From Clostridium_S neuense (lineage in GTDB: Bacteria; Bacillota; Clostridia; Clostridiales; Clostridiaceae): DNA of 64,000 bases. The notes beneath the pieces are model-generated. The model worked only from the letters and a program-made list of their open reading frames with translations, was not told the origin of the DNA and made no database searches. The DNA is taken from assembly GCF_045310695.1 (NCBI RefSeq), contig NZ_JBJIAA010000003.1, positions 247,992 through 311,991 of the forward strand. The letters run 5' to 3'. Shown one piece after another: positions 34,920-44,213 of the stretch. Made by a program: the position numbers and the translations under genes. The number at the start of each line of letters is the position of its first letter. Positions within the stretch are counted from its first letter, which is position 1.

Positions 34920-35027
34920 ACTAAAATATATCTTTTTATTTATGCAGATATTATTTATAATAATATTATTAAACACAATATAAAATTATAAAATAAACAA
35001 AAAGTATAAATATTGAGGTATTAACCA

Positions 35028-35056
35028 TTGACATAATTGAATTGTATATCTAGAAT
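35028..35056 (+). promoter_or_regulatory. Sigma-A promoter of prs
   Basis: TTGACA (35028-35033), 17-base spacer, TAGAAT (35051-35056). Leader of about 55 bases. Confidence 0.8.
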
Positions 35057-35116
35057 TAATTAAGGAAAATACTCAAAAGATGTGTAATAAATTTAAGTGA
35101 TGTATGGAGGAAAAAA

Positions 35117-36238
35117 ATGAGTAATAGTCAAATGTTTACCCATATTAATGGTGAATTGGGTTTAATTGTATTGGAGAGTTGCAAGGAACTAGGAGAAAAA
35201 ATTAATGAACACATTAAAGCAAGAAGAAAAGTAGAGGGAAATTTCTTATTACCAGCTAGGGAAATTCGTTTTTCTAATGGTGAGGGAAAAGTAAAGCTTA
35301 CTGAATCAGTTAGAGGAAAGGACATTTACATACTTTGTGATATAGGAAATTATAGTTGTACATATAGCATGTTTGGAATAGAAAATCACAAAGGACCAGA
35401 TGAACATTTCCAGGACATTAAAAGAACTGTTTCTGCTATAAGGGGAAAGGCTAGGAGAATAACAGTTATAATGCCACTTTTATATGAATCAAGACAGCAT
35501 AGGAGAAAAGGAAGAGAGTCCTTGGATTGTGCGTTAGCATTGCAAGAATTAGAAAGGTTAGGTGTACAAGAAATATTAACCTTCGATGCTCATGATCCAA
35601 ATGTTCAAAATGCAATTCCATTATTGTCATTTGAAAACTTATATCCAACATATGATATTTTAAAAACTATTATAACAGAAGAAAAAAATATAGAAATACA
35701 TAAAGATAATATGCTTGTTATAAGCCCAGATACAGGTGCAATGGATAGAGCTATATACTATTCAAGTGTACTTGGAGTAGATGTAGGATTATTTTATAAA
35801 AGAAGAGATCATTCTACTATTGTTAATGGAAAAAATCCTATTGTTAAGCACGAATATATGGGAAGAGATGTTGAAAATCAAGATGTTTTAATAGTTGATG
35901 ATATGATTGCATCTGGAGAATCTGTTCTTGATATAGCAAAGGAATTAAAATCAAGAAAAGCAGGGAATGTTTATATTGCCACTACTTTTGCATTCTTTAC
36001 TGAAGGTCTTAAAAAGTTTCAGGAATATTATGATAATGGAATAATAACTAGAGTTTATTCTACAAATTTAACATATATATCACCAGAACTTGAAAAGGCT
36101 GAGTGGTTTAAGAGAGTTGATATGTCAGAATTTATAGCAAGGATAATAAATAGATTGAACAAGGATCAATCTATTGCTAAGTTTATGGATGCTACTTATG
36201 TTATACAGGAGCTTCTAGAAAACAAGGTAAGTAAGTAG
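35117..36238 (+). CDS. prs: Ribose-phosphate pyrophosphokinase, long variant
   Basis: A 373-residue PRPP synthase. The PRPP/ribose-5-phosphate loop is VLIVDDMIASGESVLDIAKEL. The flexible catalytic region has RQHRRKGRESL, and the FDAHDPNVQNAIP loop and ISPDTGAMDRAIYY match the family. Standard Prs has about 315 residues; this form is about 55 longer, with insertions and a C-terminal extension, as in a clostridial lineage of Prs homologues. It makes PRPP for nucleotide, His and Trp synthesis. Whether it is the housekeeping enzyme or a second paralogue is unclear. Confidence 0.88.
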   Translation: MSNSQMFTHINGELGLIVLESCKELGEKINEHIKARRKVEGNFLLPAREIRFSNGEGKVKLTESVRGKDIYILCDIGNYSCTYSMFGIENHKGPDEHFQDIKRTVSAIRGKARRITVIMPLLYESRQHRRKGRESLDCALALQELERLGVQEILTFDAHDPNVQNAIPLLSFENLYPTYDILKTIITEEKNIEIHKDNMLVISPDTGAMDRAIYYSSVLGVDVGLFYKRRDHSTIVNGKNPIVKHEYMGRDVENQDVLIVDDMIASGESVLDIAKELKSRKAGNVYIATTFAFFTEGLKKFQEYYDNGIITRVYSTNLTYISPELEKAEWFKRVDMSEFIARIINRLNKDQSIAKFMDATYVIQELLENKVSK

Positions 36239-36273
36239 ATATATAATTCTAATAAAAGTAAAGTTAATTCGAT

Positions 36274-36306
36274 AAAAATCCAAGTAATTTAATTGCTTGG
36301 ATTTTT
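36274..36306 (+). terminator. Rho-independent terminator after prs
   Basis: AAAAATCCAAG / CTTGGATTTTT, 11-base perfect stem that can extend into the loop; T run on + strand. Confidence 0.9.
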
Positions 36307-36323
36307 ATTTACAGTAAATGGCA

Positions 36324-36352
36324 TTGACTCTAATATAAACTTGAATTATTAT
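36324..36352 (+). promoter_or_regulatory. Promoter of Gfo/Idh/MocA gene
   Basis: TTGACT (36324-36329), 17-base spacer, TATTAT (36347-36352). Confidence 0.65.
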
Positions 36353-36412
36353 GTAATATAATGAATTGAATTTTTTGAATAGTTAACAAATTTAATTAAT
36401 GGGGTGAAAAAT

Positions 36413-37381
36413 ATGGGGAAAATAAAATGGGCCATACTGGGACCTGGGAATATTGCAGAAGAGTTTACTAAAGCTTTAATGGAAAGTGATTCAGAAGTAT
36501 ATGCAGTTGGATCGCGATCATATGAACGGGCAAAAAAGTTTGCTGATACTTATAATATTAAAAAGGCTTATGGTAATTATGAACAAATGTTACGAGATGA
36601 GGACATAGATGCAGTTTATATTTCAACTCCTCATTGTAATCATTATTACTACATAATGGAGAGCCTTAAAAATAATAAGCATGTATTATGTGAAAAAGCA
36701 ATAACTGTAAATGAAAAACAGTTGAAAAAGCTAGTTAATTTAGCAGTAGAAAAAAACTTAGTTCTTGCAGAAGCTATGACAATATATCATATGCCTCTAT
36801 ATAAAAAGCTTCATAATATTGTTGCTTCGGGACAAATAGGAAAACTCAAGATGATTGAAGTTTCATTTGGAAGCTGCAAAGAATACGATGTTAAAAGTAG
36901 ATTTTTTGATAAAGAATTAGCTGGAGGTGCACTTTTAGATATAGGGACTTATGCACTGTCATTTGCAAGATATTTTCTTTCAAGCAATCCTAATGAAATT
37001 TTAACTTCAGTTAAGAAATTTGAAACTGGGGTAGATGAACAAGCTGGAATAGTACTTAAAAACTCCATGGATGAAATGGCAGTTATTTCACTTACTATGA
37101 GAGCTAAGATGCCTAAAGTAGGAATTATTGCAGGAGAACTTGGATATATAATGGTAGAGGATTTTCCAAGAGCAGATAGAGCGGTTATAAATTATACAGA
37201 TGGAAGGACAGATGTTCTTCAAATTGGTGAGAGACCAAAGGCACTAAATTATGAAATTGAGTATATGAATAGTTGTATTACGGCTAAATTTGATGAAAGT
37301 ACATTGAATTTATCTATTGATGTAATGAGCATGATGGATACGATTAGAAAGCAGTGGAAAATAAAATATCCTTTTGAATAA
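36413..37381 (+). CDS. Gfo/Idh/MocA-family oxidoreductase
   Basis: ATG at 36413, six bases after GGGGTG, is preferred over an upstream GTG that is part of that site. The 322-residue enzyme has a Rossmann NAD(P) domain (WAILGPGNIAEEFTKAL) and the family EKA motif in LCEKAITVNEKQ, in place of the common EKP. The substrate-binding sheet includes GGALLDIGTYALSFARYF, with the expected Asp and Tyr. Relatives act on sugars or dihydrodiols (dimeric dihydrodiol dehydrogenase-like). Substrate unknown. Monocistronic, with its own promoter and terminator. Confidence 0.88.
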   Translation: MGKIKWAILGPGNIAEEFTKALMESDSEVYAVGSRSYERAKKFADTYNIKKAYGNYEQMLRDEDIDAVYISTPHCNHYYYIMESLKNNKHVLCEKAITVNEKQLKKLVNLAVEKNLVLAEAMTIYHMPLYKKLHNIVASGQIGKLKMIEVSFGSCKEYDVKSRFFDKELAGGALLDIGTYALSFARYFLSSNPNEILTSVKKFETGVDEQAGIVLKNSMDEMAVISLTMRAKMPKVGIIAGELGYIMVEDFPRADRAVINYTDGRTDVLQIGERPKALNYEIEYMNSCITAKFDESTLNLSIDVMSMMDTIRKQWKIKYPFE

Positions 37382-37407
37382 TTGGAATAATCATTTTTTT
37401 ATAAAGT

Positions 37408-37448
37408 GTAGGTGGATTAATAAAAATATAAATCCGCCTACTTTTTTT
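37408..37448 (+). terminator. Rho-independent terminator
   Basis: GTAGGTGGATT / AATCCGCCTAC (one G-U pair), loop of 12 bases, run of seven T. Confidence 0.92.
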
Positions 37449-37529
37449 ATAGAGAAGAATTAAATTTATAATAAACAGCCAAAATATAATAAATAAAATA
37501 TTAATTATATTGTGCTAGGAGGAATTTAA

Positions 37530-39194
37530 GTGGCGGATAAAAATGTTGTAAGAATTATTCCATTAGGTGGGCTTGGAGAAATAGGAAAAAATATAACAGC
37601 AATTGAGTATAAGGACGAGATAATAGTAATAGATTGTGGAGTAGCCTTTCCAGATGAAGAAATGTATGGTGTAGATATGGTTATTCCAGATGTAAGCTAT
37701 TTAATTGATAACAAAGAAAAAGTAAAAGGTATTTTTCTTACCCATGGGCATGAGGACCATATTGGATCTCTACCATATATTCTAAAGGAAATAAATGTTC
37801 CTGTTTATGGTACTAGATTGACCTTAGGGCTAGTGGAAAACAAATTAAAAGAACATAATATGGTTTCAGACTGTACTTTAAATTGTGTAGAAGCTGGAGA
37901 TATAGTAAAACTAGATAATTTGAAAATAGAGTTTATAAGAAATACTCATAGTATAGCTGATTCCTGCTGCCTTGCAATTCACACTCCTGTTGGTGTGATA
38001 TTCCATACTGGAGATTTTAAAATTGATTATACACCAATTGATGGACTTGGTACAGATTTAGAACGTATTGCAACACTTGGCAAAAAAAAGGTTTTGCTCC
38101 TTATGGCAGATAGTACTAATGTAGAACGTAAAGGTCACTCAATTTCTGAAAAGTCTATAGGAGTGAAGCTTCAAAGAATTTTTTCGGAAGCTAGAGGTAG
38201 GGTTATTGTAGCTACATTTGCATCAAATATACATAGGATGCAGCAAATAATTAATGCTTCTTTGAAATATGAAAGAAAAATAGCTTTTAGTGGAAGAAGT
38301 ATGGAAAATGTATCGGAGGTAGCAACATCCCTTGAATATCTACACATACCTGAGGGAGCATCTATAAGTGTTGACGAAATAAATAATTATCCCAATGAAA
38401 AAGTAACTATAATAACTACAGGTAGTCAGGGAGAAGCTATGTCGGCGCTTGCAAGAATAGCGTTTGGAAATCATAGAAAAATAAAAATAGAACCAAATGA
38501 TTTATTTATTATTTCAGCATCTCCAATCCCAGGAAATGAAAAATTAATATCTAGGGTAATAAATAAACTTCTTAAGGGTGGTGCTAAAGTAATATATAAG
38601 GCTTTAGAAGAGGTGCATGTATCAGGTCACGCATATCAAGAAGAGTTAAAATTAATGCATACTCTGGTTCATCCTAAATATTTTATGCCAGTTCATGGAG
38701 AGTACAGACATTTGAAATTCCATGCAGAACTTGCAGAGAGCATGGGCATGAAAAAGGAAAATATATTTATTATGGAAACAGGCCAAGTTTTAGAATTGTC
38801 TAGTAAGAAGGCAGCTATTTCTGGTAAGGTTCGTACAGGAGATGTTTTTGTTGATGGACTTGGTGTAGGTGATGTAGGGAGTTTAGTGCTTAGAGATAGA
38901 AAGCATTTAGCTAAGGATGGAATTTTGACAATAGTTGTTACTATAGAAAGGGATACACATAGCATTATAGCAGGACCGGATATAATTACTAGAGGCTTTG
39001 TATATGTAAAGGAATCGGAAGATTTAATCAGTGAGGCTAAAGAAATATCAAGAAGAGAATTAGATAATTGTCTTAAAAATGAGATTATTGAGTGGTATAT
39101 TTTAAAGGATAGCACGAAAAGAGCTGTAGAAAAATTTTTATATGGAAAGACGAAAAGAAGGCCAATAGTACTTCCAATAATTATGGAAATCTAA
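37530..39194 (+). CDS. rnj: Ribonuclease J
   Basis: A 554-residue metallo-beta-lactamase/beta-CASP nuclease, GTG start eight bases after AGGAGG. The first metal motif is THGHEDHIGSLPY, followed by HTGDFKIDYTP. The beta-CASP motifs include FASNIHRMQQII and HVSGHAYQEEL, and FMPVHGEYRHL is the final metal His. The C-terminal domain with ITRGFVYVKE is diagnostic of RNase J. It cleaves RNA endonucleolytically and from the 5' end and is central to mRNA turnover and 16S rRNA maturation. Length and domain order are normal. Confidence 0.95.
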   Translation: MADKNVVRIIPLGGLGEIGKNITAIEYKDEIIVIDCGVAFPDEEMYGVDMVIPDVSYLIDNKEKVKGIFLTHGHEDHIGSLPYILKEINVPVYGTRLTLGLVENKLKEHNMVSDCTLNCVEAGDIVKLDNLKIEFIRNTHSIADSCCLAIHTPVGVIFHTGDFKIDYTPIDGLGTDLERIATLGKKKVLLLMADSTNVERKGHSISEKSIGVKLQRIFSEARGRVIVATFASNIHRMQQIINASLKYERKIAFSGRSMENVSEVATSLEYLHIPEGASISVDEINNYPNEKVTIITTGSQGEAMSALARIAFGNHRKIKIEPNDLFIISASPIPGNEKLISRVINKLLKGGAKVIYKALEEVHVSGHAYQEELKLMHTLVHPKYFMPVHGEYRHLKFHAELAESMGMKKENIFIMETGQVLELSSKKAAISGKVRTGDVFVDGLGVGDVGSLVLRDRKHLAKDGILTIVVTIERDTHSIIAGPDIITRGFVYVKESEDLISEAKEISRRELDNCLKNEIIEWYILKDSTKRAVEKFLYGKTKRRPIVLPIIMEI

Positions 39195-39236
39195 AATATT
39201 AATTATACGTAATTTGAAAAAGTTTTGTAAGCATCA

Positions 39237-39279
39237 GATGAGAAATTATAAAATTCTAAGTGTTTTATGATTTCTCATC
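39237..39279 (+). terminator. Hairpin after rnj, weak terminator
   Basis: GATGAGAAAT-ATAAAA pairs with TTTTAT-ATTTCTCATC (17 positions, one mismatch) around a nine-base loop, but no T run follows directly. It may be an mRNA 3' stabiliser. Confidence 0.6.
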
Positions 39280-39340
39280 AGGATTTATTATTTCAAAGGA
39301 ATTAGCATAGCGTAAAATAATAGAAAAGAGCAGGCTTCTA

Positions 39341-39419
39341 TTTACCTTATTATTTTTGTATGTTATAATTATCATTATAGCTGAATACGTATACACAATT
39401 ATGCTAACCGGTTAGCATA
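39341..39419 (+). promoter_or_regulatory. GH32 promoter with LacI-type operator
   Basis: TTTACC (39341-39346), 17-base spacer, TATAAT (39364-39369). A perfect 20-base palindrome TATGCTAACCGGTTAGCATA (39400-39419) lies just downstream of the expected RNA start, where a bound repressor would block elongation. The CG-centred form is that of LacI/ScrR-type sucrose or fructan repressors. No LacI-family gene is present in the window. Confidence 0.72.
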
Positions 39420-39461
39420 CGCAATTAGTTTACGATACATTAATATAATGGAGGAATATAT

Positions 39462-40844
39462 ATGAATCTATACAGACCTAGCTATCATTTTTTGCCAGAA
39501 AAAAATTGGATGAACGATCCTAATGGAGTTATTTACTATAAAGGTGAGTACCATCTTTTTTATCAGTATAATCCATATGGAAGTCAGTGGGGAAATATGC
39601 ATTGGGGACATGCAAAAAGTAAAGATTTAGTTCATTGGAAGCATTTACCCTTAGCATTATATCCATCTAAAGAGCAAGGAGAAGTTCACTGTTTTTCAGG
39701 TTGTACAGTAATTGATGGAGAAAAGCCTACAATTTTTTATACAAGCATAGGAGAAGGCGAAAGAAATCCAGAAATAGGGGCGGAACAGTGGGCTGCTGTA
39801 AGTGAAGATGATATGCTTACATGGAAAAAGTGCAAGGAAAATCCAGTTATAACAAGTAAAATTCATGGTGATATTGAGATTAAACATTGGAGAGATCCTT
39901 TTGTATGGAAGGAAAACGAAGAATGGTTTATGGTTTTAGGTGGGAGCCATAATAATAAAGGCTGCACATTGATATATAAATCAAAGGATTTAAAAAGTTG
40001 GGAGTTTTTAAACATACTTTGCGAAGGAGAACATATTCTTTGGGAATGTCCAAACTTCTTTAAATTGGGAAATAAGTATGTTTTAATTATATCACCTGAT
40101 GGCCAGGTTGAGTATTATATTGGAACATTAAGCAGTGATTATAAGTTTATACCCGAATTTAAAGGAATATTAGATTATGGTGGCTGGGATGGTTTCTATG
40201 CTCCAAATTCATTGGTAGATGACACTGGAAGGCGTATAATGATTGGTTGGATGCCGGAACATTCAAGAGAAAGCTTCGACGAATGTGGCGATTGGGCTGG
40301 TGTTCAGTCTCTGCCAAGAACACTTGAAATTGAAAATAACATACTTCACATTAAACCAGTAAAAGAGCTTGAAAGTTTGAGAAAAACACACGAGAAATAT
40401 GAAAACTTTGCTTTAGAGTCCACCTTGGTTCCTAAGATAAAAGGAAAAGCACTTGAATTAATTATTGAAGCAGAGGTAGAAAATGACACGTGTTTTTCTA
40501 TAGATGTATTAAGTTCACAGGATGGAGAGGAAAAGACATCTATAAAATATGAATATGCTGATAAAAGCTTTTACATTGATAGAAGTAAATCTAGTGTCTC
40601 TGATAAGTGCCGTAAATCTCCAGTTAAAGGTAACGTTGAGCTTAGAGAAGGTAATATGTTAAAGCTGCAAATTTTTGTTGATTACTCTACTATAGAGGTA
40701 TTTGCAAATGATGAAAAAGTTATATCAGGAAGAGTATACCCAGTTAGGGAAGAAAGTGAAAATGTCAAGATTTCACTGTTAAAAGGAAAAAAGCTAAAGG
40801 TTAAGTCTTTTGATATTTGGAATGTGGCTTCAATTTTAGAATAA
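39462..40844 (+). CDS. Glycoside hydrolase family 32 (beta-fructosidase / sucrose-6-phosphate hydrolase)
   Basis: A 460-residue enzyme with a five-bladed propeller plus C-terminal beta-sandwich. The catalytic triad is visible: nucleophile Asp in WMNDPNG, transition-state Asp in WRDPFVW, acid/base Glu in WECPNFF. The FYQYNPYGSQWGNMHWGHAKSKDL segment is typical. No signal peptide, so it acts in the cytoplasm on sucrose-6-phosphate, sucrose or short fructans. Neither a PTS transporter nor fructokinase is adjacent. A LacI-type palindrome upstream suggests substrate induction from an unlinked regulator. Confidence 0.92.
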   Translation: MNLYRPSYHFLPEKNWMNDPNGVIYYKGEYHLFYQYNPYGSQWGNMHWGHAKSKDLVHWKHLPLALYPSKEQGEVHCFSGCTVIDGEKPTIFYTSIGEGERNPEIGAEQWAAVSEDDMLTWKKCKENPVITSKIHGDIEIKHWRDPFVWKENEEWFMVLGGSHNNKGCTLIYKSKDLKSWEFLNILCEGEHILWECPNFFKLGNKYVLIISPDGQVEYYIGTLSSDYKFIPEFKGILDYGGWDGFYAPNSLVDDTGRRIMIGWMPEHSRESFDECGDWAGVQSLPRTLEIENNILHIKPVKELESLRKTHEKYENFALESTLVPKIKGKALELIIEAEVENDTCFSIDVLSSQDGEEKTSIKYEYADKSFYIDRSKSSVSDKCRKSPVKGNVELREGNMLKLQIFVDYSTIEVFANDEKVISGRVYPVREESENVKISLLKGKKLKVKSFDIWNVASILE

Positions 40845-40931
40845 TATGCTTTTATTTTGCAATAATAATGTGTTATTATATACCCATATAGGGTAGTTAA
40901 TAATATATTGTTATGATTGGAGGAAATAGTA

Positions 40932-41759
40932 ATGGATATTAATAGTTATACAATATTGAATAATGGTGTGAAAATGCCATGGGTTGGTTTTGGAACTTTT
41001 AAAATTAAGGATAAGAATACGGCAGTTAGTTCCGTTAAAGAGGCTTTAAGATTAGGATATAGGCATATAGACACAGCAGCTATATATGGTAATGAAGAAG
41101 CAGTTGGAGAAGCTATAAAAGAAAGCAATGTTAAAAGGGAAGATATATTTTTAACAAGTAAGCTTTGGAATACTGAACATGATTACGATAGAGCTTTAAA
41201 AGCTTTTGATGAATCTTTAAGAAAATTAGGAACAGATTATCTTGATCTTTACTTAATTCACTGGCCACAAAGATCAAATACAGAGCCATGGAAAGCACTA
41301 GAAAAGCTATACAAAGAGGGAAGAATAAAGGCTATAGGAGTAAGTAATTTCAAAGTTCATCATCTAGAGGAGCTTATAAATGAATGTGATGTTGTTCCAA
41401 CAGTAAATCAAGTTGAATATCATCCAGAGTTCCCGCAAACAGAAGTTCATGAATTTTGTAAAAAACATAAAATTCAACTTGAGGCATGGGGACCGTTAAT
41501 GCAAGGAAAAATATTTGAAATTCCACTTATGAAGGAGTTGTCAGTAAAGTATGGAAAGACAATTTCACAAATAGCATTAAAGTGGGATTTACAAATGGGG
41601 GTCGTAACTATTCCTAAGTCTTCAACAAAGGCTAGAATAAAAGAAAATATGGATTTATATGACTTTGAAATATCTGCTGAAGATATGGCGAGAATAGCTG
41701 AATTAAATACTGGTAAAAGAATAGGGCCAGATCCAGATGTAGTTGCAGAAGAAGTATAA
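40932..41759 (+). CDS. Aldo/keto reductase
   Basis: ATG at 40932 lies eight bases after GGAGG; an upstream TTG is part of that site. The 275-residue (beta/alpha)8 barrel carries the full catalytic tetrad: Asp and Tyr in HIDTAAIYGNEEAVG, Lys in LTSKLWN, His in LIHWP. The NADPH site is IPKSSTKARIKEN. The sequence matches the AKR5-like branch (YvgN, 2,5-diketo-gluconate reductase type) that reduces glyoxal, methylglyoxal and other aldehydes. A terminator follows. Confidence 0.92.
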   Translation: MDINSYTILNNGVKMPWVGFGTFKIKDKNTAVSSVKEALRLGYRHIDTAAIYGNEEAVGEAIKESNVKREDIFLTSKLWNTEHDYDRALKAFDESLRKLGTDYLDLYLIHWPQRSNTEPWKALEKLYKEGRIKAIGVSNFKVHHLEELINECDVVPTVNQVEYHPEFPQTEVHEFCKKHKIQLEAWGPLMQGKIFEIPLMKELSVKYGKTISQIALKWDLQMGVVTIPKSSTKARIKENMDLYDFEISAEDMARIAELNTGKRIGPDPDVVAEEV

Positions 41760-41784
41760 AATTTTTAAGCTTTAAGATAGAAAA

Positions 41785-41840
41785 CAGAGTACAGAGATTT
41801 TTTGTAATGAAATTAGAGAAAATCTCTGTACTTTGTCTTT
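41785..41840 (+). terminator. Rho-independent terminator after aldo/keto reductase
   Basis: GTACAGAGATTTT / AAAATCTCTGTAC, 13-base perfect stem with weaker outer pairs; T-rich tail. Confidence 0.85.
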
Positions 41841-41889
41841 TAAATTAATTTTGCTAGTTGAAGAAGCTTATCTATATAAGGGGGTCAAA

Positions 41890-42750
41890 ATGAAAAATGT
41901 AATTATTTTTAATTTGTCTTTATACAACATAATATTTTATTTTACAATCTATGCTTTTCTTGGATGGTGCATTGAGGTAGCATATTCAGCTTTAAATACT
42001 GGGAAATTTGTAAATAGAGGATTTTTAAATGGACCAGTTTGCCCTATATATGGATTTGGAGTTGTTTTTATTATAATAATACTTAGTCCCATAAAAAATA
42101 ATATTTTTATGTTATTTGTTGGATCAATTTTTATAACATCATTTATTGAGTATATAACTGGTTTTGTTTTGGAAAGAATATTCAATAATAGATGGTGGGA
42201 TTATTCTAATATGCCATTTAATATTAATGGATATATATGTCTTAAGTTTTCATTGGGATGGGGAATTGCAAGTGTTTTTGTTATTGAAGTTGTACATGCA
42301 ATAGTATATGCTTTAGTAAAGCTTATACCAAGTCTATTAGGAATTATATTTATAATAATAGTAATAACTTGTTTTATAGTAGATATTATATCAACTGTCC
42401 AAGCTATTCTTAAGTTGAATATTAGAATTAGAAAAATAGAGGAAGTATCAGTGAAGATGAGAAATAAATCGGATGCTTTAGCAAAAGAAATAGCAAAAAA
42501 TACAATAGAATTAAAGAAAATATATAATGAAAATTCGGTTGAATTTAAAGAAAAATATGAGGCTAATATATCTCAAATTAAAAGCAAATATGAGACAGAG
42601 TTTAGTGAACTTAGATGCAATTACAATAAGCTTATGGAAAGAAAACACATACTTCAAAGAAGAATTCTTAAGGCTTTTCCTAACATTAAGTCAAACAAGC
42701 ACTTTGAAGCACTTGAGCAATTAAAGAGTAGGATTGATTTGAGAAAGTAA
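41890..42750 (+). CDS. CmpB-like membrane protein (putative ABC-transporter type IV)
   Basis: ATG at 41890, following AAGGGGGTC, starts a 286-residue protein; the frame is open further up without a ribosome site. Five to six membrane helices occupy residues 8-185 and include the family motif FLGWCIEVAYSALNTGKFVNRGFLNGPVCPIYGFG and RWWDYSNMPFNINGYICLKFSL (Pfam CmpB, PF06541). The last 100 residues are charged and predicted coiled coil. The family is common in clostridia, named as a putative ABC permease, but its function is not known. No ATPase partner is encoded directly beside it. Confidence 0.8.
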   Translation: MKNVIIFNLSLYNIIFYFTIYAFLGWCIEVAYSALNTGKFVNRGFLNGPVCPIYGFGVVFIIIILSPIKNNIFMLFVGSIFITSFIEYITGFVLERIFNNRWWDYSNMPFNINGYICLKFSLGWGIASVFVIEVVHAIVYALVKLIPSLLGIIFIIIVITCFIVDIISTVQAILKLNIRIRKIEEVSVKMRNKSDALAKEIAKNTIELKKIYNENSVEFKEKYEANISQIKSKYETEFSELRCNYNKLMERKHILQRRILKAFPNIKSNKHFEALEQLKSRIDLRK

Positions 42751-42799
42751 AATACGCATGGATGAATTATATAAAACTTTAGCTAAATATACATGTCTG

Positions 42800-42828
42800 T
42801 TGACACCATAAAGTATGAGGCGTAAAAT
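42800..42828 (+). promoter_or_regulatory. Promoter of TetR/ABC/FtsX operon
   Basis: TTGACA (42800-42805), 17-base spacer, TAAAAT (42823-42828), 25 bases before the TetR start. Confidence 0.75.
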
Positions 42829-42852
42829 ATAAAAGAGAACGGGGGTTTTCTA

Positions 42853-43455
42853 ATGCAGTATTTAAAGGATGAAGTAAGAAAAAAAATACTTGAAGAGGCT
42901 CTAAAGGAATTTGGTAAAAGTGGGTATGAAGGAGCTTCTATAAGAAATATAGTTAAAAACGCCTCTACGTCAGTTGGAAATTTTTATAAATATTTTGAAA
43001 GCAAAGATGATTTATATGAAAAACTTATAGGTTCTGTGTATTATCAGCTTATAAGTTATTTAAAGAAATTTGATGAAGTTAAATTTGATGATAACACACA
43101 GAATATTTTTTGCTGGCTTATGGAAAAGTTGATGGACATAGTTAAGAACAACAGTGTAGAACTTTCGGTGCTTTTGAATAAAAGCTCGGGTTCTAAATAT
43201 GAAAACTGTAAAATTACATTTGTAGAATATGTAACCAATACAGTTACTAAAAATATAAAATATCAATTAAGTTTAATCAATAGAAGGCTTAAGGATAATT
43301 TTATTATATATATTCTTTCTTGGAGTCTTATAAAAGGTATTACTGTAATTCTGCAAGAAAAAGAGGATGGAGCAGAGGTGAGAAAACATATACTGAAGCT
43401 TATAGAAGTACTTTACAGTGATATCATAAATAAAGTTGAAAGCGAGGAGATATAA
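42853..43455 (+). CDS. TetR-family transcriptional regulator
   Basis: A 200-residue regulator. The N-terminal helix-turn-helix is complete: RKKILEEALKEFGKSGYEGASIRNIVKNASTSVGNFYKYFESKDDLYEKLI. Residues 60-200 form the helical ligand and dimer domain. It opens the operon with the ABC ATPase and FtsX-like permease, separated by 51 bases, and probably represses all three until a lipophilic or peptide inducer binds. Confidence 0.92.
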   Translation: MQYLKDEVRKKILEEALKEFGKSGYEGASIRNIVKNASTSVGNFYKYFESKDDLYEKLIGSVYYQLISYLKKFDEVKFDDNTQNIFCWLMEKLMDIVKNNSVELSVLLNKSSGSKYENCKITFVEYVTNTVTKNIKYQLSLINRRLKDNFIIYILSWSLIKGITVILQEKEDGAEVRKHILKLIEVLYSDIINKVESEEI

Positions 43456-43506
43456 TTTTTATTTGAATTAAAAGAGAACAATGGTTCACAAAAATGGAGG
43501 CGAGCA

Positions 43507-44211
43507 ATGAGTAGTTTTATAGAATTAAAAAATGTAAAAAAAACTTATACCATGGGTGAAGTTGTAATCAAGGCAGTAGATGATGTTTCTTTTTCAATTG
43601 ATAAAGGTGAATTTGTTATTGTTCTTGGAGCAAGTGGTGCAGGAAAATCTACAATATTAAATTTGTTAGGTGGAATGGATCAGGTTACTAGTGGAAGCAT
43701 ATATGTTGATGGCAGTGAAATAAGCAAATACAACAAAAAAATGCTTACAAAATACAGGCGTGAAGATATTGGATTTGTATTTCAATTTTATAATTTGGTT
43801 CAAAACTTAAATGCAATTGAGAATGTTGAACTGGCAGTTGAAATATGTAAAGATTCAATTAATCCGAAACAAGTACTAAAAAATGTTGGACTTGAAGATA
43901 GAATGAAAAACTTTCCTGCACAGCTTTCAGGAGGAGAACAGCAAAGGGTATCCATAGCTAGAGCATTAGCTAAAAAACCAAAACTTCTCTTATGTGATGA
44001 ACCAACAGGTGCATTAGATTACAATACTGGAAAATCAATATTAAAACTTCTCTCAGATACATCAAGAGAATATAATATGACAGTAGTAGTTATAACTCAT
44101 AACTCTGCAATAGCCCCAATTGCAGATAAAATAATAACTGTAAAAAGTGGAAAAGTAGAAAGTGTAAAGAAAAATCTTAATCCAGTTTCTATAGAGAGTA
44201 TAGAGTGGTAA
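43507..44211 (+). CDS. ABC transporter ATP-binding protein, MacB/LolD type
   Basis: A 234-residue ATPase with Walker A GASGAGKST, Q loop FVFQFYNLVQNL, signature LSGGEQQRVSIARAL, Walker B LLLCDEPTGALDYNT and switch His VITHNSAI. The pattern is that of MacB/LolD/BceA mechanotransmission ATPases, which always pair with FtsX-domain permeases. The permease follows directly; its ATG lies two bases after this stop. Confidence 0.95.
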   Translation: MSSFIELKNVKKTYTMGEVVIKAVDDVSFSIDKGEFVIVLGASGAGKSTILNLLGGMDQVTSGSIYVDGSEISKYNKKMLTKYRREDIGFVFQFYNLVQNLNAIENVELAVEICKDSINPKQVLKNVGLEDRMKNFPAQLSGGEQQRVSIARALAKKPKLLLCDEPTGALDYNTGKSILKLLSDTSREYNMTVVVITHNSAIAPIADKIITVKSGKVESVKKNLNPVSIESIEW

Positions 44212-44213
44212 TC

